NCBI RefSeq assembly: GCF_016920785.2 | Contig: NW_024609839.1 | Coordinates: 15,501,085 to 15,565,084, forward strand | Source of the DNA: Ixodes scapularis | Taxonomy: Eukaryota > Arthropoda > Arachnida > Ixodida > Ixodidae | Length of the DNA: 64,000 bases | Direction of reading: 5' to 3' | In this document: positions 23,462 to 35,754 of the stretch, piece by piece | How the letters are laid out: every line of letters begins with the position of its first letter | How positions within the stretch are numbered: position 1 is the first letter of the stretch | Made by a program: the position numbers and the translations under genes | Notes under the pieces: model-generated | Databases searched by the model: none | Told to the model about the DNA's origin: nothing | The model's input: the letters and a program-made list of their open reading frames with translations, nothing else

Positions 23462-26400
23462 CCACGCCTTCAACCACCCAACACCATGCCCGTTGTATAT
23501 ATATATACATACACGGTAAGAAGCTTCAACGGGCCGGTTAGGCGTAAAACGAAAGTGGAGGAGATCCAGGAAAGGCCTTTCTTTACTGCACCGACGCTTC
23601 AAGCGGGGACCGCTTTTCTTCAGGGTGAATGGTTGTGAAATGTGAAATGGTTGTGATATATATATATTTATCACGTCAGTAATTTTTACAGCGAAACTGT
23701 TATGTGCTAGGATCTGGAAAAAAATGCGTCCATGGATGTTAACAAAAAAACTCCAGTTAAAATGGCGCTCCTTCGTTCGGACTGGTCGTGGCAAGTATCT
23801 TTAAAAAGAGGGGGCAACCCGCGTGAGTTCGCCTTTCTTGCATGTCATTATTAGATACTGATGTCCTGATCCCTTGTTATCATCTACGGTAACCGACTTA
23901 TCTCTGCTAAGAGTGCGCTGTGACGAGGCTGAGAGCAGGACGCGCCGATCTAATCTTCTTTACCGCCGCTTTCGCGATGCTGATAAAGATACTTGGGCTC
24001 TTGATAAGCCTCGCTGATCAAGAGCCCAAGTCGCTGTAAAACCTAAAATAGTCGTATACCGACAAGTATACCTATGCCAACGACCAACAACAAAAAGTGC
24101 ATTCAGCTCACTATTTAGCAAGATCGTATCTGAAGTCAAAATACAACCAATGGCGGTTTACCCCAATGACGATAAAGCAATGATCACTTTAATCGCTAAG
24201 AATTTAATAAAGACAAATAAACAACTAAGTCGTGTGCGTGTCTTCATTGCAGCCATATGTAAATCGTAGAGATATCGTAATATTGTAGTGAAGTTGTCGT
24301 AAAGATAACAGCTTCACTGGTCCTCCATCTTCACGTAAAGTAGATTTGCTCTATTTTTTTTTATTTTACCGTAATGCATGTTTTATGGGAATCCCAACAA
24401 TAGGTCCCTTTCAAAAGTCCACTAAGCATCATTGGTGGTCGCCATTGTTTAAACACGTAGCGTGTGATGGGACCGTTAAAAAGGGTCTATTGACGGAAAG
24501 AATTGAGAGAATTACGAGGCCTGGATAAACTTTCGACTTGCTAAATTTAAAAGGCACGGCGGCAATATACCGAAACGCACTGAGACGCTCACTTGTCTGT
24601 TTCCATATGTGGTTCGGAGATGGGCCGTTGTCTTGCATGGCAGTACGATCGGGGATTCCCGTTAATATGTCCAGAATCCTAGATTTGGGAGGGTTTGCAA
24701 CTGCTCGATCGAGGTCCAGGGGTGTGTAGGCCACGTTTGCAATACAAGGTGCGAAGAGCGGGCGAGAGCGTGGATCATCCGCAATTGTCTCCGAACTTTA
24801 GCAGCACCTCCGCCCGAGCCCTCCGTGGTTTCTACATACTTCCACTCGTAAAACCAGCCTCTATTTTGCATTAAAAAGATCCTGAAACAATTAAAAAATA
24901 GATTAGTTTTTTTTTTTTTTTTTTTGGCGTAGCTTTTTTTTGTGAACTTAAATATCACCATCATTTGTTTTTAATACAACCCTAAACGTGAAAAAAACTT
25001 AAAAAGGAAACATGCAGCCACTGGTCGCCGTTGAACATCATTGGTTGGTCGAGCCGTGACTTCATAAAAAGATCAGGAGCAATTTGAATTGTACCTTTCG
25101 CACAACGATCAAATGGCAGTTCTTACCTCGTTTCGTCTCCACTTCGCGCAAGATCCTGGGATTCGCTAAAATGTCTGCCTCTTCCGTAAAATGATGCGCG
25201 GAACTGCTGGACTAGCAACAATGTATCGACGATAGAGCCCTTCTTCTTCCATACCCATTCGTTCCGAGATATGAAACTGACGGGTGCAGAACAACAAGAT
25301 CATCAGTAAATATGTTTCCTAGTCCAGCAGTGTGTTCGTTCTCGTTTCTCTTTCCCTTCATGTATCTTTCTACGTTCAGCCGACATCTTTGAGGAGCACG
25401 AAACTCCAACTAGCTCACTATCGACGACGCACACCGCTGGCTCCACGAGCCGAGGTGCACGGGCGACGACCTTTTCGTGGCGTCGCGTGCTTTCTTTCTC
25501 CTTGTACTTCCCTCCTGCTGCCACCGAGGAGCGTGCTTTCGACGCAACTTCAAAAACATATTTTTAGGAAATATGGGCACGAAATTGCCGACTTTTTTTA
25601 GACACTCGGGATGCTCGAAGTCGGATTAAAAAAATTATCGAGTGCTCTTTAATATAATTGAAGACCGCTTCCGCTACCCTTTACTAAGAGCAACCGCAGA
25701 CAACGCCTACGATCCAATGAAGTGAGAAACGGCAAAGTGCCTCGTCATGGCGCTTGTCGTCTTTACGCGGTGACCATTACCGGCTAAAGCAATCACGATC
25801 AAACGTAGTGGCTGCGGCGTGATCGTCCGCTTTTTTTGCGGTGCTTTCATTGGTTTAGCCGGTGTATTAAACGAAGTGCTGCATGACGATGCACTTTTGA
25901 CGCCGTTCATCGGCGCCATCGGGTCGTAGCGTTGGCTGCGCTCGGACCTGATGTGGGATAGGCGCTTTCATTTCGGTCTGCCATTTGTTCCCTTTCTCTC
26001 TTTTTACGGCGGGGACGTTTCTCGCTCACCTGCCAGGCTTACTCCAGTGTAAAAGAAAAATATAACAGTGCATTGTTTTTTTGTTTTGTTTTTTGTCTAG
26101 CTGTCCACGACCCCGCCCTGATTTTATTGACGTTACGAGTCCAACGCTGCAGTAACACTGCGCAAAGAAAACAGATATAAAGCTCACTACCCTATAGTAC
26201 CCGTGCACTCGCAAGCACTGCAACAAAAAGCAGAGCTCGAGCCCCCCAGTAACGTATTCCCGCAATAAAGCAGAAATAACAAAAAATAAGTGTTCCAAGA
26301 GTCAATGTGCACAGGTCGTTAGTGTAATTAACCTGTAATGTGACGTCCGACATAATGTGTTTTTATTTTTTCTGTTGTCTCTCATTTTGGTCCCTGTAAA

Positions 26401-26526
26401 AAGAAAATCGTCCCATACATTATGTTTGCATTTTCACTCGCATTTTGTGTCGTCATTACAATCTTGACTAAAGCTCTTTGATAAAATTCACGCTCCGCGT
26501 TCTTTCCACGTACCGACGAGCATTAG
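23462..26526. other. Spacer, no recognised gene
   Basis: A clean 14-bp-stem hairpin (ACTTGGGCTCTTGA, 13-base loop) lies at 23991-24031. Frames of up to 114 codons on both strands show no family resemblance. A T-run sits at 24908-24925. Confidence 0.5.
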
Positions 26527-26745
26527 TGAGTTTTAGAATGGCGTAAACGAGCAAACGGAAGCACTGTGCGTTTGCGTTAGCGTTGCGTGTTCCACATTAT
26601 AGAGTTTTAGAATAGCGTAAAGACCCTTGCGTCACCACTGCGTGCAACGCACGCAAGCTGTCGACGTAACGTTACGGAGCGCGTTGAACGCGCACTTTTA
26701 GTATAGCTGAAGTCAAACGCAGATATAATAAAGTCCATAAAGGGG
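26527..26745. repeat. Probable tick MITE-like repeat with direct 'gagttttagaat.gcgtaaa' words
   Basis: The word 'gagttttagaatggcgtaaa' at about 26529 recurs as 'gagttttagaatagcgtaaa' 73 bp later, surrounded by GCGTTGCG and CGCAACGC-type words in both orientations. The composition resembles small tick DNA repeats, but the ends are not defined. Confidence 0.4.
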
Positions 26746-26985
26746 CTTTAATACGTAAAGACTTGCAGCGCCATCTAGATATGCTCCTGCAAACTGCTTC
26801 AAACAATCCAAGGCAGGTATTCGGTCGAGCAAATTCAGCCCCGCGAATCTCCTTGCTTTGCTACGAAGTGCGCGAATTTGTTTCCAGTTGCTTGTTGTGA
26901 ACGTGTTTTGTCTTTTTGTTTTTTTTAGGACTGTGCGACCAGCAGTTCGATCTATGGTGTGCTCCAGTGTGTTGTGGGATCCCTG

Positions 26986-27442
26986 CTATCTTATGTTGGC
27001 CTCGTCTTTTGCTTGAAAGTATGCAAGCAATAGGTCGCACCGCTCGCGTACCGACCACACAGTAAACACATTTTTGGGTTCGACGGCGTCACGAACGTTC
27101 TTGGCTATCGACACCCATCTTTGTGGGCGCTCAAAAGGGCTCGTCGCGTTGATTTCTTTGAGGAGGTTGTGGGTCGCCTGTGAATACCGACCGATCAGGC
27201 CGAGTTCCACTCGCTCCAAGGAAGTCAGACGGGGAAGCGCTACCATTGAGAAAAGGTTTAATCTGTACTTAAGTTCCGAGTCCGATGAAGAGGAGGACGA
27301 AGGCTGCCTAGCGGTCCGGGTCTTCTGTTGGAGGCTTTGCTCGGCACCGGCTCTTACGTCTGTCTCCAGCTCCAAACACAGCGTGTCCTCGCCCGCCACG
27401 AGCCTCGCCCTTTCTCCCTTCTTCTTTCTCTTTATTCCACAA
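26986..27442 (-). CDS. Myb/SANT-like DNA-binding fragment, possibly transposon-derived exon
   Basis: The minus-strand frame runs open from about 27440 to 26986. The first in-frame start-like codon is GTG at 27399 and no ATG precedes it, so this is either an internal exon or a truncated copy. The C-terminal third contains PFERPQRWVSIAKNV, then FTVWSVRERCDLLLAYFQAK. Its W...A..V / V..RC..LL..F pattern resembles the Myb/SANT-like domain of Harbinger-associated and domesticated arthropod proteins. Upstream is a Ser-rich acidic linker. The frame stops right after the ANIR residues, where related proteins continue, so it is probably truncated. No matching transposase was found nearby. The function is inferred from pattern only. 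Confidence 0.35.
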
Positions 27443-28062
27443 GGTTGAGGTCATCTTCAATAATGAAGCGAACCCCTACAACGCGCGTAGCACTTCCACT
27501 GGTTTGCCTCACCGCCGCCAATTTTCAAAATGGAGTAGTCTCGGGCTCTCCCGTGCGCGACGAGAGCAACGAGAATGGCACGCAGGGGACCGCTAGGTAC
27601 GCTCACAAAAATCGATAGCGTGCGTACGCATGGCTCGCTGCAGTGCGTACGTATGGCTCATGCGCAGTGTGGAGGACGCAGCGTTAAAGCTAACGTAGGG
27701 GGCTTGCGTTTGCTACTATACGTAATACTAAAACTATGTTTTAAGTGTGTTCCTTGGTTTGGCGTTTTTAATTTTTTGCGTGACACTAAAACTCTCTACT
27801 ATTGCGTGAACATTCAAAACACCTGTCACGAGCTAGTGCTCCACAGCCAAATACGCTTCCAAGGGCCGCTTCTTTCAGTGCCTTTCTGCCGCGGGGTCGC
27901 AGGGGTCACGGATCTCGTACTATGGCGCATTTTATGCTAGTCGTAAAATGAACACGAATTCATCAATAGGTTTCAAACATGGTTCATACAGTAGCGTCGC
28001 TTGCCTTCAGAGCGACTAAAGCGATAACAACGACAAAGTCACCGAAAGGAGTTTTAGTCGTC
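27443..28062. other. Spacer, no recognised gene
   Basis: A 'cgtacgcatggctc' / 'cgtacgtatggctc' direct duplication lies at about 27625-27660. No product was recognised in the frames here. Confidence 0.45.
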
Positions 28063-28218
28063 TAGACCTTTCCAGTGTTTACAAATCCACAGCTCAGCGT
28101 GCGATCTCCACAGCTCAGCACGCGCGTGTGCGTCGCTCCGGAAAGCGAGCAAAGCACGCGCCATACGCACGAACACTGGAAATGGCACCGGCCATACGCT
28201 CTTTCTTGGAAAGGTCTA
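28063..28218. mobile_element. MITE with TAGACCTTTCCA termini, 156 bp
   Basis: Perfect 12-bp terminal inverted repeats TAGACCTTTCCA / TGGAAAGGTCTA. The interior contains 'cgtgcgatc', 'cgctccggaaagcgagc' and 'aaagcacgcgccatacgc'. The same interior occurs at 49995-50155 and, in fragments on the minus strand, near 42695-42760 and 43600-43660. A TA dinucleotide at each edge would fit a Tc1/mariner-type duplication. Confidence 0.7.
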
Positions 28219-31195
28219 TACTGAATATCCAGAAATGCAAAAAAACAGCTTTGTGAAGCAATCATGAGTGTCGGTTACACCGGTGTTTTGGTCGCTTTGG
28301 ACGCAGCAGAAACAGAGGCGCGAGCGAGCCTTTAGACCTGAATGTTGAATGGAACTTTCTGAAAATGCCTGCGCCACCAGTGAGCGCTGTGGGGAACTAT
28401 GGAAACTGTGAGGTTGTCGCGCCCTTTTGTCAAGCCAAGTCTAGCAGAGTTGAGCTCTTTCCTGCTAGGTTGTGCACGCTACTACCCGAACTCCGGCATC
28501 ATTCTTAGTCCATTCATGCATCCATGCGAGCCAACGCTTGTCGAACGTTGTTGGAACGAAATTCGTTTTTTTTTATTATTGGGGAAGTAAAATAAAATGT
28601 ACAAACTAACTGAACTAATTCCCGTACAAAAAAAAAATGTTGTATACGGGAACACTCTTCACTTCCGGCGCGTGGCCGACGCGCGACGGCCCGTACAACA
28701 AAGAACTGTGTCCCATTCAGAACGATGGCCCATTCAAAAAAGAGTACTGGAAAGGCGTGAAGTGACTAAGGGTTTCTCACCTCGTCTAGGCAACGCAGAG
28801 CAGCACAGACCGCTACAAAGATTGCCGTCTGCCGTACACAGGCTCCCACGCGAAAGTAGGCAACGTGATCCTCGCAGGCGGTACAGCGGTAGCAGCAGGC
28901 GACAGAGCAGCGTCCATCACTGTTTCCATAATGCCCCACGCCCGCCGCTTGAGGGAGCGCGCTACTTTGCAGAAATGCCGATCTCCTGCCCGCTATAACT
29001 CCGCTTTCTGCGAACACCTGTGCGAGTAAACATAAGCGTATTCCTCCTCTATGCTGGCATTTATACTTAGTGAACGGGAAGTGTTGATTCTGAGCGAGCT
29101 ATTGTCAAATACGACTGAAGAATACTCTAGAAGGTTCTCCCAAACCCTTATTACAACCAGCCAGTGTTCCTCTGCAATTCGAAAATAGTCCTCCACCGAG
29201 CTGCACGTCGCACTTATGTATGAGGATATAGATGCATACTGCAAGCGTTACCAGAGGGGGTCACCTTGGGAACTTGGGCAGCATTCCCCATAGGAGCGCG
29301 GGCAGCTGCGGTAGCTGGCGAAACAGTGGTGGTGCCGTCTCCGTAAGATCGGTTCTGTCCGAGCAGCGTGAAGCGCTACACCAAATCCGCTGCAAACCCT
29401 CTGCTACCTTTGATGATTATATGCGATATTTACCATTCATGGCGTGTACAGCAACAATGTCGTCAAGCTGAAAATGCAAATTGCACATAAATGTTTTATT
29501 ATGTGAGCCTGAACGATTTTCTTGGGATCACAATCTGCCATATCTTCAGGCGCACCAGGGCATTCTTTCTCATTAATTGGAGAACGACACAATGTTTGCG
29601 GCATTAGAAAATAGCGTTTGTGTTCCTACGACGAGCCACCGACAAGGCGAGCATAAACACGAGAAAGTACGACTACAACGATACACCACCGAGAGTCGAT
29701 CCTAGGTAGAGTGTCTTTCTAGTTCATACACACGCGCGCTTCTGCTTGAGTGTTGACATCTCAGCCATTTTTCCACCCAATCGCTTTTTTATGCATTTTG
29801 AAGTGCGCACAATCCGGTGTCACTCAGCTCGAGCGCGTAGCTTTGGATAATGCATAGACGTCATTTTACCGCCCAAGTCACGCACCGAGTGCGCGAGAGC
29901 GTCACGCACTGGCACATTCGCGGCAACAATGGATGTCTTCACCCTCAGACAGACAGACATGTAGGCACCCTAATCCTAGGTAAAGCCCCCCTATCCTGGA
30001 AAAAGTGGCGCCATTCATTCTTGTGGCAATGCGCGAGACACGTGCCGCGCGCCACTTCTGGGAAGAACATGGCGTCTGAAATCTAGCTCAGCGCTACACT
30101 CTATCAGTGCTGCGCTGTGCCGCCATGATCTTCCTATGGGCTTCACGTTAAACGTGCCTCGTGCATCGACGCAGCTTGCGCTACTTTTGAAACATAAAGG
30201 GGCCTTAATCGTAGGGTGACTACGGCGCTGTTTCTCGCACGCTGTACGAAATGTCGCCAAGCCGGGAAGCGAGTTTACTAACTGACCCGCTCAAATAGCG
30301 TTGCGTACTGCCAACGCGCAAGAAGGACGCGGGAGCCTGGGTGCGTAAAAAACACCTCTGCGAGAACGGGCCCAGCAACCAAGCGCTTGCCGTTGAACGC
30401 CCTATGGCGTGCCGAAGGCGAGCCCGCATTCACATCACTTGTCGTGGCTACCGCCATTCTTGCTTTTGATTCGGTGGTATTCACTGGTGACTATAGCTGA
30501 GATCGCTGCTGCTGAGCACGTGCTGATGGCAGGCTTCCACAACGCTTCCAACGCGAATATTGCACACCACCAAGATTGTCTTCTTTGGAAGCCGATAATT
30601 AAGAACTCATCCTCAGCATGCGCAGTGAGAAATCACCTCAAGTACGGCGTCCAGTGGATACCACCAATAGGAGTCATTCAATGGCGGCCATAGCTTAGTG
30701 CTTAGCTCCTCAACGCGTGCTGACGGTTAGCGTCTACAGTGTTTTTCCAACGTGCGTTTCACATCACCAAAACTGACGGTCTTGGGAACTAATAAGTGTG
30801 TGCTCGTTCTCAGCATGCCCAGTGAACGGTGCCTGACGCCCTATTAGGCACGCCCTGTTCAAAGCGGTTCAGAGCGCATTCTCGGAACCAGCTCCTTTAA
30901 TAAGCTGCTATGACCGAAAATACTGATGGTGTGGAATTCACGTTACAAAATAAATGTGAACGCTTGCCGTGATCACGCGCTCAGAAGATACGCCCTCAGC
31001 TATGCCGCCCGTGAAAACCCCGATTGGGCGGGAGATCGAACTTTAGGGGGCATTTTATCGAGCTTGTTGCCCACAGAGTCCGGTGTTTACTAACACAACA
31101 AAACAAAAAATTTGAACCTCGTCTGGCACGGTCTGGGCACGAGCGCTTCGCTTTGACCAGTGCTTTGGTCGCACAAGGAGCGGCCTTCGAATCGT
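28219..31195. other. Spacer, no recognised gene
   Basis: Mixed composition with CpG-rich patches (28650-29000, 30230-30450). The block about 29975-30075 ('ctatcctggaaaaagtggcg') resembles a dispersed tick repeat but its ends were not found. The open frames on both strands (for example minus 28993-29244) show no known domain. Confidence 0.45.
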
Positions 31196-31199
31196 CACT
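31196..31199. repeat. Left target-site duplication CACT
   Basis: CACT directly precedes the GGGTGATTT terminus. The same 4 bases follow the mirrored terminus at 36664-36667. Confidence 0.75.
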
Positions 31200-32090
31200 G
31201 GGTGATTTCAGATAAAATCGACCAAAGGATGGCTAGTCGACATTTTTAAATCAACTGATGTTTTTATATGTTATTGTCTAGTGTCTGGTATGAACGAATC
31301 CAAACTTAGTTTTGACCAGAAAAAATACTTGGGGACAGGAAAAATCGTAAGGCATGAGGTGGTGGACAGTTGCATTAACGCGCACTGATGGAGGGGGCCC
31401 GTTTGAGAGTGAATAACTAAAGCGATAACATTAGGAGAACTCTACTACGTTTTAGGCGCAAACTATGGGTATAGCTTGCTTGTAATATAAAGTAATCATA
31501 TTTATTTAGAATTTATTTATTTTTCTAAAAATTGACAAACATGCCTGCTCGAACGACAAATGGCAAAATTTGGAGGTCTGTATCTCATGAAATAATTTAA
31601 TCATTATGATATAATTTGCAGATATTATTCTACTAATATATAGCTAATATTTAAAAAATAACTAAGGTATCTGGTGATACAATAGTTAGGATATATTTAG
31701 TCAAACATGGAAAAAAAATCAAACAAAGAAAAATTCCGACGCGAATAAAAAAAAAACACCACCCTCGATTTTTTTAAAATTTAGGTAACCTGTTATACTC
31801 TATTTCGGCATTCATTTCCATTAAAAACATGTTGCATCATTTTATTGAGAAAGAAGATACAACTCCCCAAAGTAGGGTCCTTTTTCAAAGCCTACATTTA
31901 GCAGTGTTTTATACAAGAACTGACTCTGAGTTCCAGTTTCATGAAACCAACACACATGTTTTATATATTTTTATTCAGATGAGGCCAATGATAACTAAAG
32001 AAATCGTTCACACACTTAAATTAAGGAGAAACTACTGTGTACAAAGAGGTATCATATTACGGACTAGTGATCCGAGAAAAGATCATGCAG
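31200..32090 (+). repeat. Left terminal inverted repeat of the Sola-like element
   Basis: Aligns in reverse with 35755-36663. The outermost 120 bp differ at about 7 positions (about 6%), and divergence grows inward with small indels. It includes T- and A-rich blocks and 'atgcctgctcgaacgacaa', shared by both arms. Arms this long are unusual and may carry the transposase binding sites and promoter. Confidence 0.9.
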
Positions 32091-33028
32091 CCATCGGCCA
32101 CTAGGAACTTCGTTTACTTTATTCTCCTGCGACACTATATGCTATTCCCTCTTCCGCTCTACCTTCATCTCTCTCTCTCTCTCATATATATCCCTGATAT
32201 ATATCCAGAACAAAAACATCTTCAAGCATTCCCTTTCTGCGTGGTAGTGTTCTGTGGCTAGCAAAAATCATTTCCTCGCTGAGCTCACGATTATGGCAAA
32301 ATAGTTGCCGGAAACCGCAGACGACACTCGTCGCTAGTTCTGGCAAAACGGCCGATACAATCTTTTTTTCGTATTTCCCCGCTCGCTGTCAAGGACAAGG
32401 GGGTTCGCTTCAACCAGCAAAACATGGCCGCCGACGCCTGTTTACTGAGCAGTCATGCCTGTCGCCATCTCACTCGCTGGCGTCACGGGCGATAATATCA
32501 GGCGCAAAGGGGCACACCAACCGGCAGCATTATCCCCAAATACTCGAGTCTCGCGTAAATACATAGAGTGTAAACGCTGTCGCCATGTTATCGTAGTAAG
32601 ACCGCCCCCCCCCCCCCTCCCCCAACGGGGGACTGCAGTACGCGACGGCGTACTAGCACAACGGCGACGATATCGACATCGCGGGCTCCGAATTTTCCCA
32701 TAGTTCTACTCCACGGGCATTTCTCGAAACGCTTGATATTGTGTACGCCCGCCTGGGAGGATTTCAGGCGCGTAGTTAAGATAAGGCGGTTCTCCGCGGC
32801 AAAAGAAAGCAATTTCACAAAAGCTCAAAAGCGGCGGCGACGCGTGTGCGGTGAACGCTTGTAGTTTTGGTGTAGACAGGGTGTGTGTGTTCTCGTTGTT
32901 GACACCAGCCGGCGATAAGGCACTGCAGGCGGTAGCTCAGTACAGCAAGGGCTAATCCGAGTGACCATCAACGTAACCCCACCGCCAACCCCTCGCGAAC
33001 CGGTCGCCGACATGGCTCAGGCTGTGTC
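32091..33028 (+). promoter_or_regulatory. Leader region of the Sola-like transposase
   Basis: Between the left inverted repeat and the transposase start the DNA turns CpG-rich from about 32380, with a C-run interrupted by one T at about 32608. A short upstream frame (ATG at 33012, MAQAVS then stop) overlaps the ATG at 33029. No TATA box is obvious. Promoter function is inferred from position. Confidence 0.35.
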
Positions 33029-33919
33029 ATGAACCACGTGGTAGAAGCTCGCGTGCTTTCATATCAGCGCGTGGAGGGACGACAGTGCGATTCCGGAAAG
33101 TCTTTTTCGAAGGCCGCTGTCCACAATTTTTTGTCTGGAGACTTTCCCTCTTTTTCCTTTGACGTGGATCAAGCTTTGCCGACAGCCTCAGTTGTGACCT
33201 CTCTTTTCAAATGTACGTTTGCAGTGAGTGAGCTCCTCAGCCTCGGACTTGTCACTTGTGCACCCAGTAGTTCTTTCACTTGGCAATTATATGCCATCAG
33301 TTGGGGTTTAATTTCTATTATTTATGTATACATTATGAAGACGTCCTGGAGCTCCGTACGAGTGTTTTGTGCAGATTACTTTTGCAAACACAAAAAGACT
33401 ATACCAAAGCAGCGGAATTTTCGAAGTGTTGGCGAGTTGAACCTAAACTCGTTGAAGCGAATTCTTCCGCCTGACTGTTCCACCAAAGTGAGTGCGACGG
33501 ACTACCTGTGCTACCATTGCTTCATGCACATCACTAAGGAGATCTCGATGCGAAGCTCAGAGCAGTGCCCTGACATATTTGTGCCAGCTGAAGAAGCAAT
33601 TGAAGATCTAAATCGCAGCATACTACCTACAGATGCGTCGCCGCTGAGACAACCAAGCGTCGTAAGAAGTCGGGACAGGCCTGCTTATGTCAAGAGAAAG
33701 CAGACAGAACTGGAGCAGGTTGCTGTCAAGAATATACGCTCAAGGCTACGTATTGCGTACGACAGGGACGCACCATCGGGGTCGTCCGAACCAACATGCT
33801 CCACATGCACTGAGTGGGTGGACAACTATCGGCAGGCCTTTGAAACCGCCACCTCTCTCCGGGAACGTCGTCAACTGCTTACACTCCTGCTGTCAACACT
33901 GACGAAGAATGAGGTTTAA
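33029..33919 (+). pseudogene. Sola-like transposase, N-terminal part
   Basis: This 296-codon frame opens with ATG at 33029. The first 100 residues are hydrophobic and poorly conserved-looking, and may include an unspliced intron (a T/A-rich patch at about 33300-33345). From about residue 110 the cysteine pattern CADYFCKHKK, then LPPDCSTKV and YLCYHCFMHI looks like a zinc-binding DNA-recognition module, as in the N-terminus of this transposon group. The C-terminal part has a C-x-x-C (CSTC) and a helical Arg/Leu segment. The frame ends at TAA (33917-33919), but the same frame continues open three bases later, so this stop is a nonsense lesion rather than the real end. Confidence 0.75.
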
Positions 33920-33922
33920 AGG

Positions 33923-34742
33923 ATGATTCCACAGGCCTCAATGTACCTCATCAGTAAATCCCGAAAACTCAAGGAAAAGCATGGCGTGTGGTATGAGCCG
34001 GATCCTTACACGAGGTGCAAGGTGAGCCCTGAGAACCTGTCTGCTGCCCTAGAGTACTTCACGAAAGACGAGCTACAATGTTCGCACCAAAGTCCCAACC
34101 AGAAGGACGTCATCTCTGTCATGCTCGACGGAGAGAAAACGTTCGTGCCAAAGGGCTTCATGACACGCTCAATACGAGAGGCCTTCCGTATATACAAAGA
34201 CAAGCATCCCGATTCCGGCGTTGGGCTAACGAAATTTTATTCGTTGCGCCCTAGATGGGTCCAATGTATTCCACACCAGGAAGTGTGCGTTTGTGTGCGC
34301 TGCGCCAATTATTATCTTTGTATTGCCGCTCTAGAGAACGTTACAGGCTCAACATTCAACACTGGTGAAATGAACTCGACATTTCTGTGCGACCCAGCAA
34401 CAGAACTGTGCCTTCAAGGAGACTGTGATCACTGCCCAAAAGGCCAGTTTCTTACACTCCAGGAACTTGATATCCCGGAGGATGAAGAGATTGTGCTTGC
34501 AACATGGGAGTCCGGCGACCTTGTGAAAAAAACTTTGGAACCTGAGACTTTCCTAAAAGTCATCCAAGTGACGGTTGGAAGTTGGGTACTTCACAACCAT
34601 ATCCGGCAAACGCAAGGTAAAGCGATCTACGATGAAAAACGGTGCATGCAACGCGGGAGCATTGTCTTTCATTTTGACTTTGCTGAAAACTGGACCATCG
34701 TGCTTCCTGACGAAGTGCAAGCATATCACTGGAAAAAAAAAA
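33923..34742 (+). pseudogene. Sola-like transposase, central part with first catalytic Asp
   Basis: In the same frame as the preceding piece, directly after its stop. It starts at ATG 33923 only because of the lesion. Features in order: a charged segment; a FVPKGFMTRSIREAFRIY block; a cysteine cluster VCVCVRCANYYLC (about residues 117-129) and CLQGDCDHCPKG (about 166-177), probably a metal-binding insert; then HFDFAENW (Asp codon at 34676-34678), the likely first catalytic Asp of an RNase H-fold transposase. The frame is lost at a run of ten A's (34733-34742), after which the protein continues one frame over. Before that point it is free of stops. Confidence 0.8.
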
Positions 34743-35342
34743 CAAGTTTCGATATTTACATGTGTAGTGACGGCAAGAAAATCTACAAACAGCTTTGCCA
34801 TCATCAGTGAGGACCTGTGTCACGACGCCGCTCACGCTTGCTTGGCTCTAGAAAAAGTGAAGGAGTGGGTTGAAGACAACGTTGCGGTATACTCGTACGT
34901 GACGTACGAAAGTGACGGCGCCGCCAGTCATTTCAAGAATCGCTACCAGCTTCAGCAATTTGCAAAGGACGATTGCCCACAAGCCCAGTGGTTATTTTCT
35001 GCATCTGGACATGGGAAAAATGCATGTGACGGAGTTGGCGGACTCGTGAAGCACCAGGCCACGCTGAACAACCTGAGAGAACGTTCAGTAAGCGTAATAC
35101 AGACGGCCAGGACAATGGTGAGCGTTCTATCAAAGAAGCTGAAAGGCGTGCATCTTGTATATCTGGACGAAAATGAGGTTGTTCGGTATCCTGAACAAAA
35201 AAAAGAAGAGTGGCTGACGGTGCGCGCCTTCCCTGGCATTCAGTCTTGGCACGCGTGGCGGCTCAGCAAGTCATCAACAGAAGGGACCTGTGACGTATAT
35301 GTAGCACGGACAGTCGGATCTGCTTGGAAGCAACTTTATTAA
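34743..35342 (+). pseudogene. Sola-like transposase, C-terminal part with remaining catalytic residues
   Basis: This 200-codon frame is joined to the central part by a frameshift at the A10 run. It contains TYESDGAASHFKNRY (Asp at 34914-34916) and FSASGHGKNACDGVGG (Asp at 35028-35030), candidates for the second and third catalytic residues; D1-D2 spacing is about 79 codons and D2-D3 is 38. The tail is helical and Lys-rich with a Trp-containing segment, ending at TAA 35340-35342. Apart from the stop at 33917 and the A10 shift, about 770 codons are open. The triad assignment is inference from motif order. Confidence 0.85.
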
Positions 35343-35754
35343 ATTTGTACAGCGAGGAAAACCTTAGCGTAAAGTGCCCAATTTGATTTCCCAAGGACTG
35401 CTCATTTTGAATACAGGGACATCTTATTTATCACATTTTTCTTCACGGGGTATTTAACCTACTGTTTTTGTTGGTGGTTACTAATAATTTTTATCTGATC
35501 ACTATAAAAAAAATCCCAAAATGTTATCCTCGAGCAGGATAAAATATATCGGCTTGCCACGATTCATTCATACACCGAGAGCATCGAAGCTGCTCCAGTT
35601 AGGCACTATGGCATCCGTCACCTGAAATTGTTTGTAATCGTAAATACACAGCCAACCTAAATATCTTACTATTATATCTTTGTTTTTGTGTGTGGAAGTA
35701 AAGTTATTTATTTTACTCTAGATGTAAAATATACCGGAAGGTACAACTTCACAC

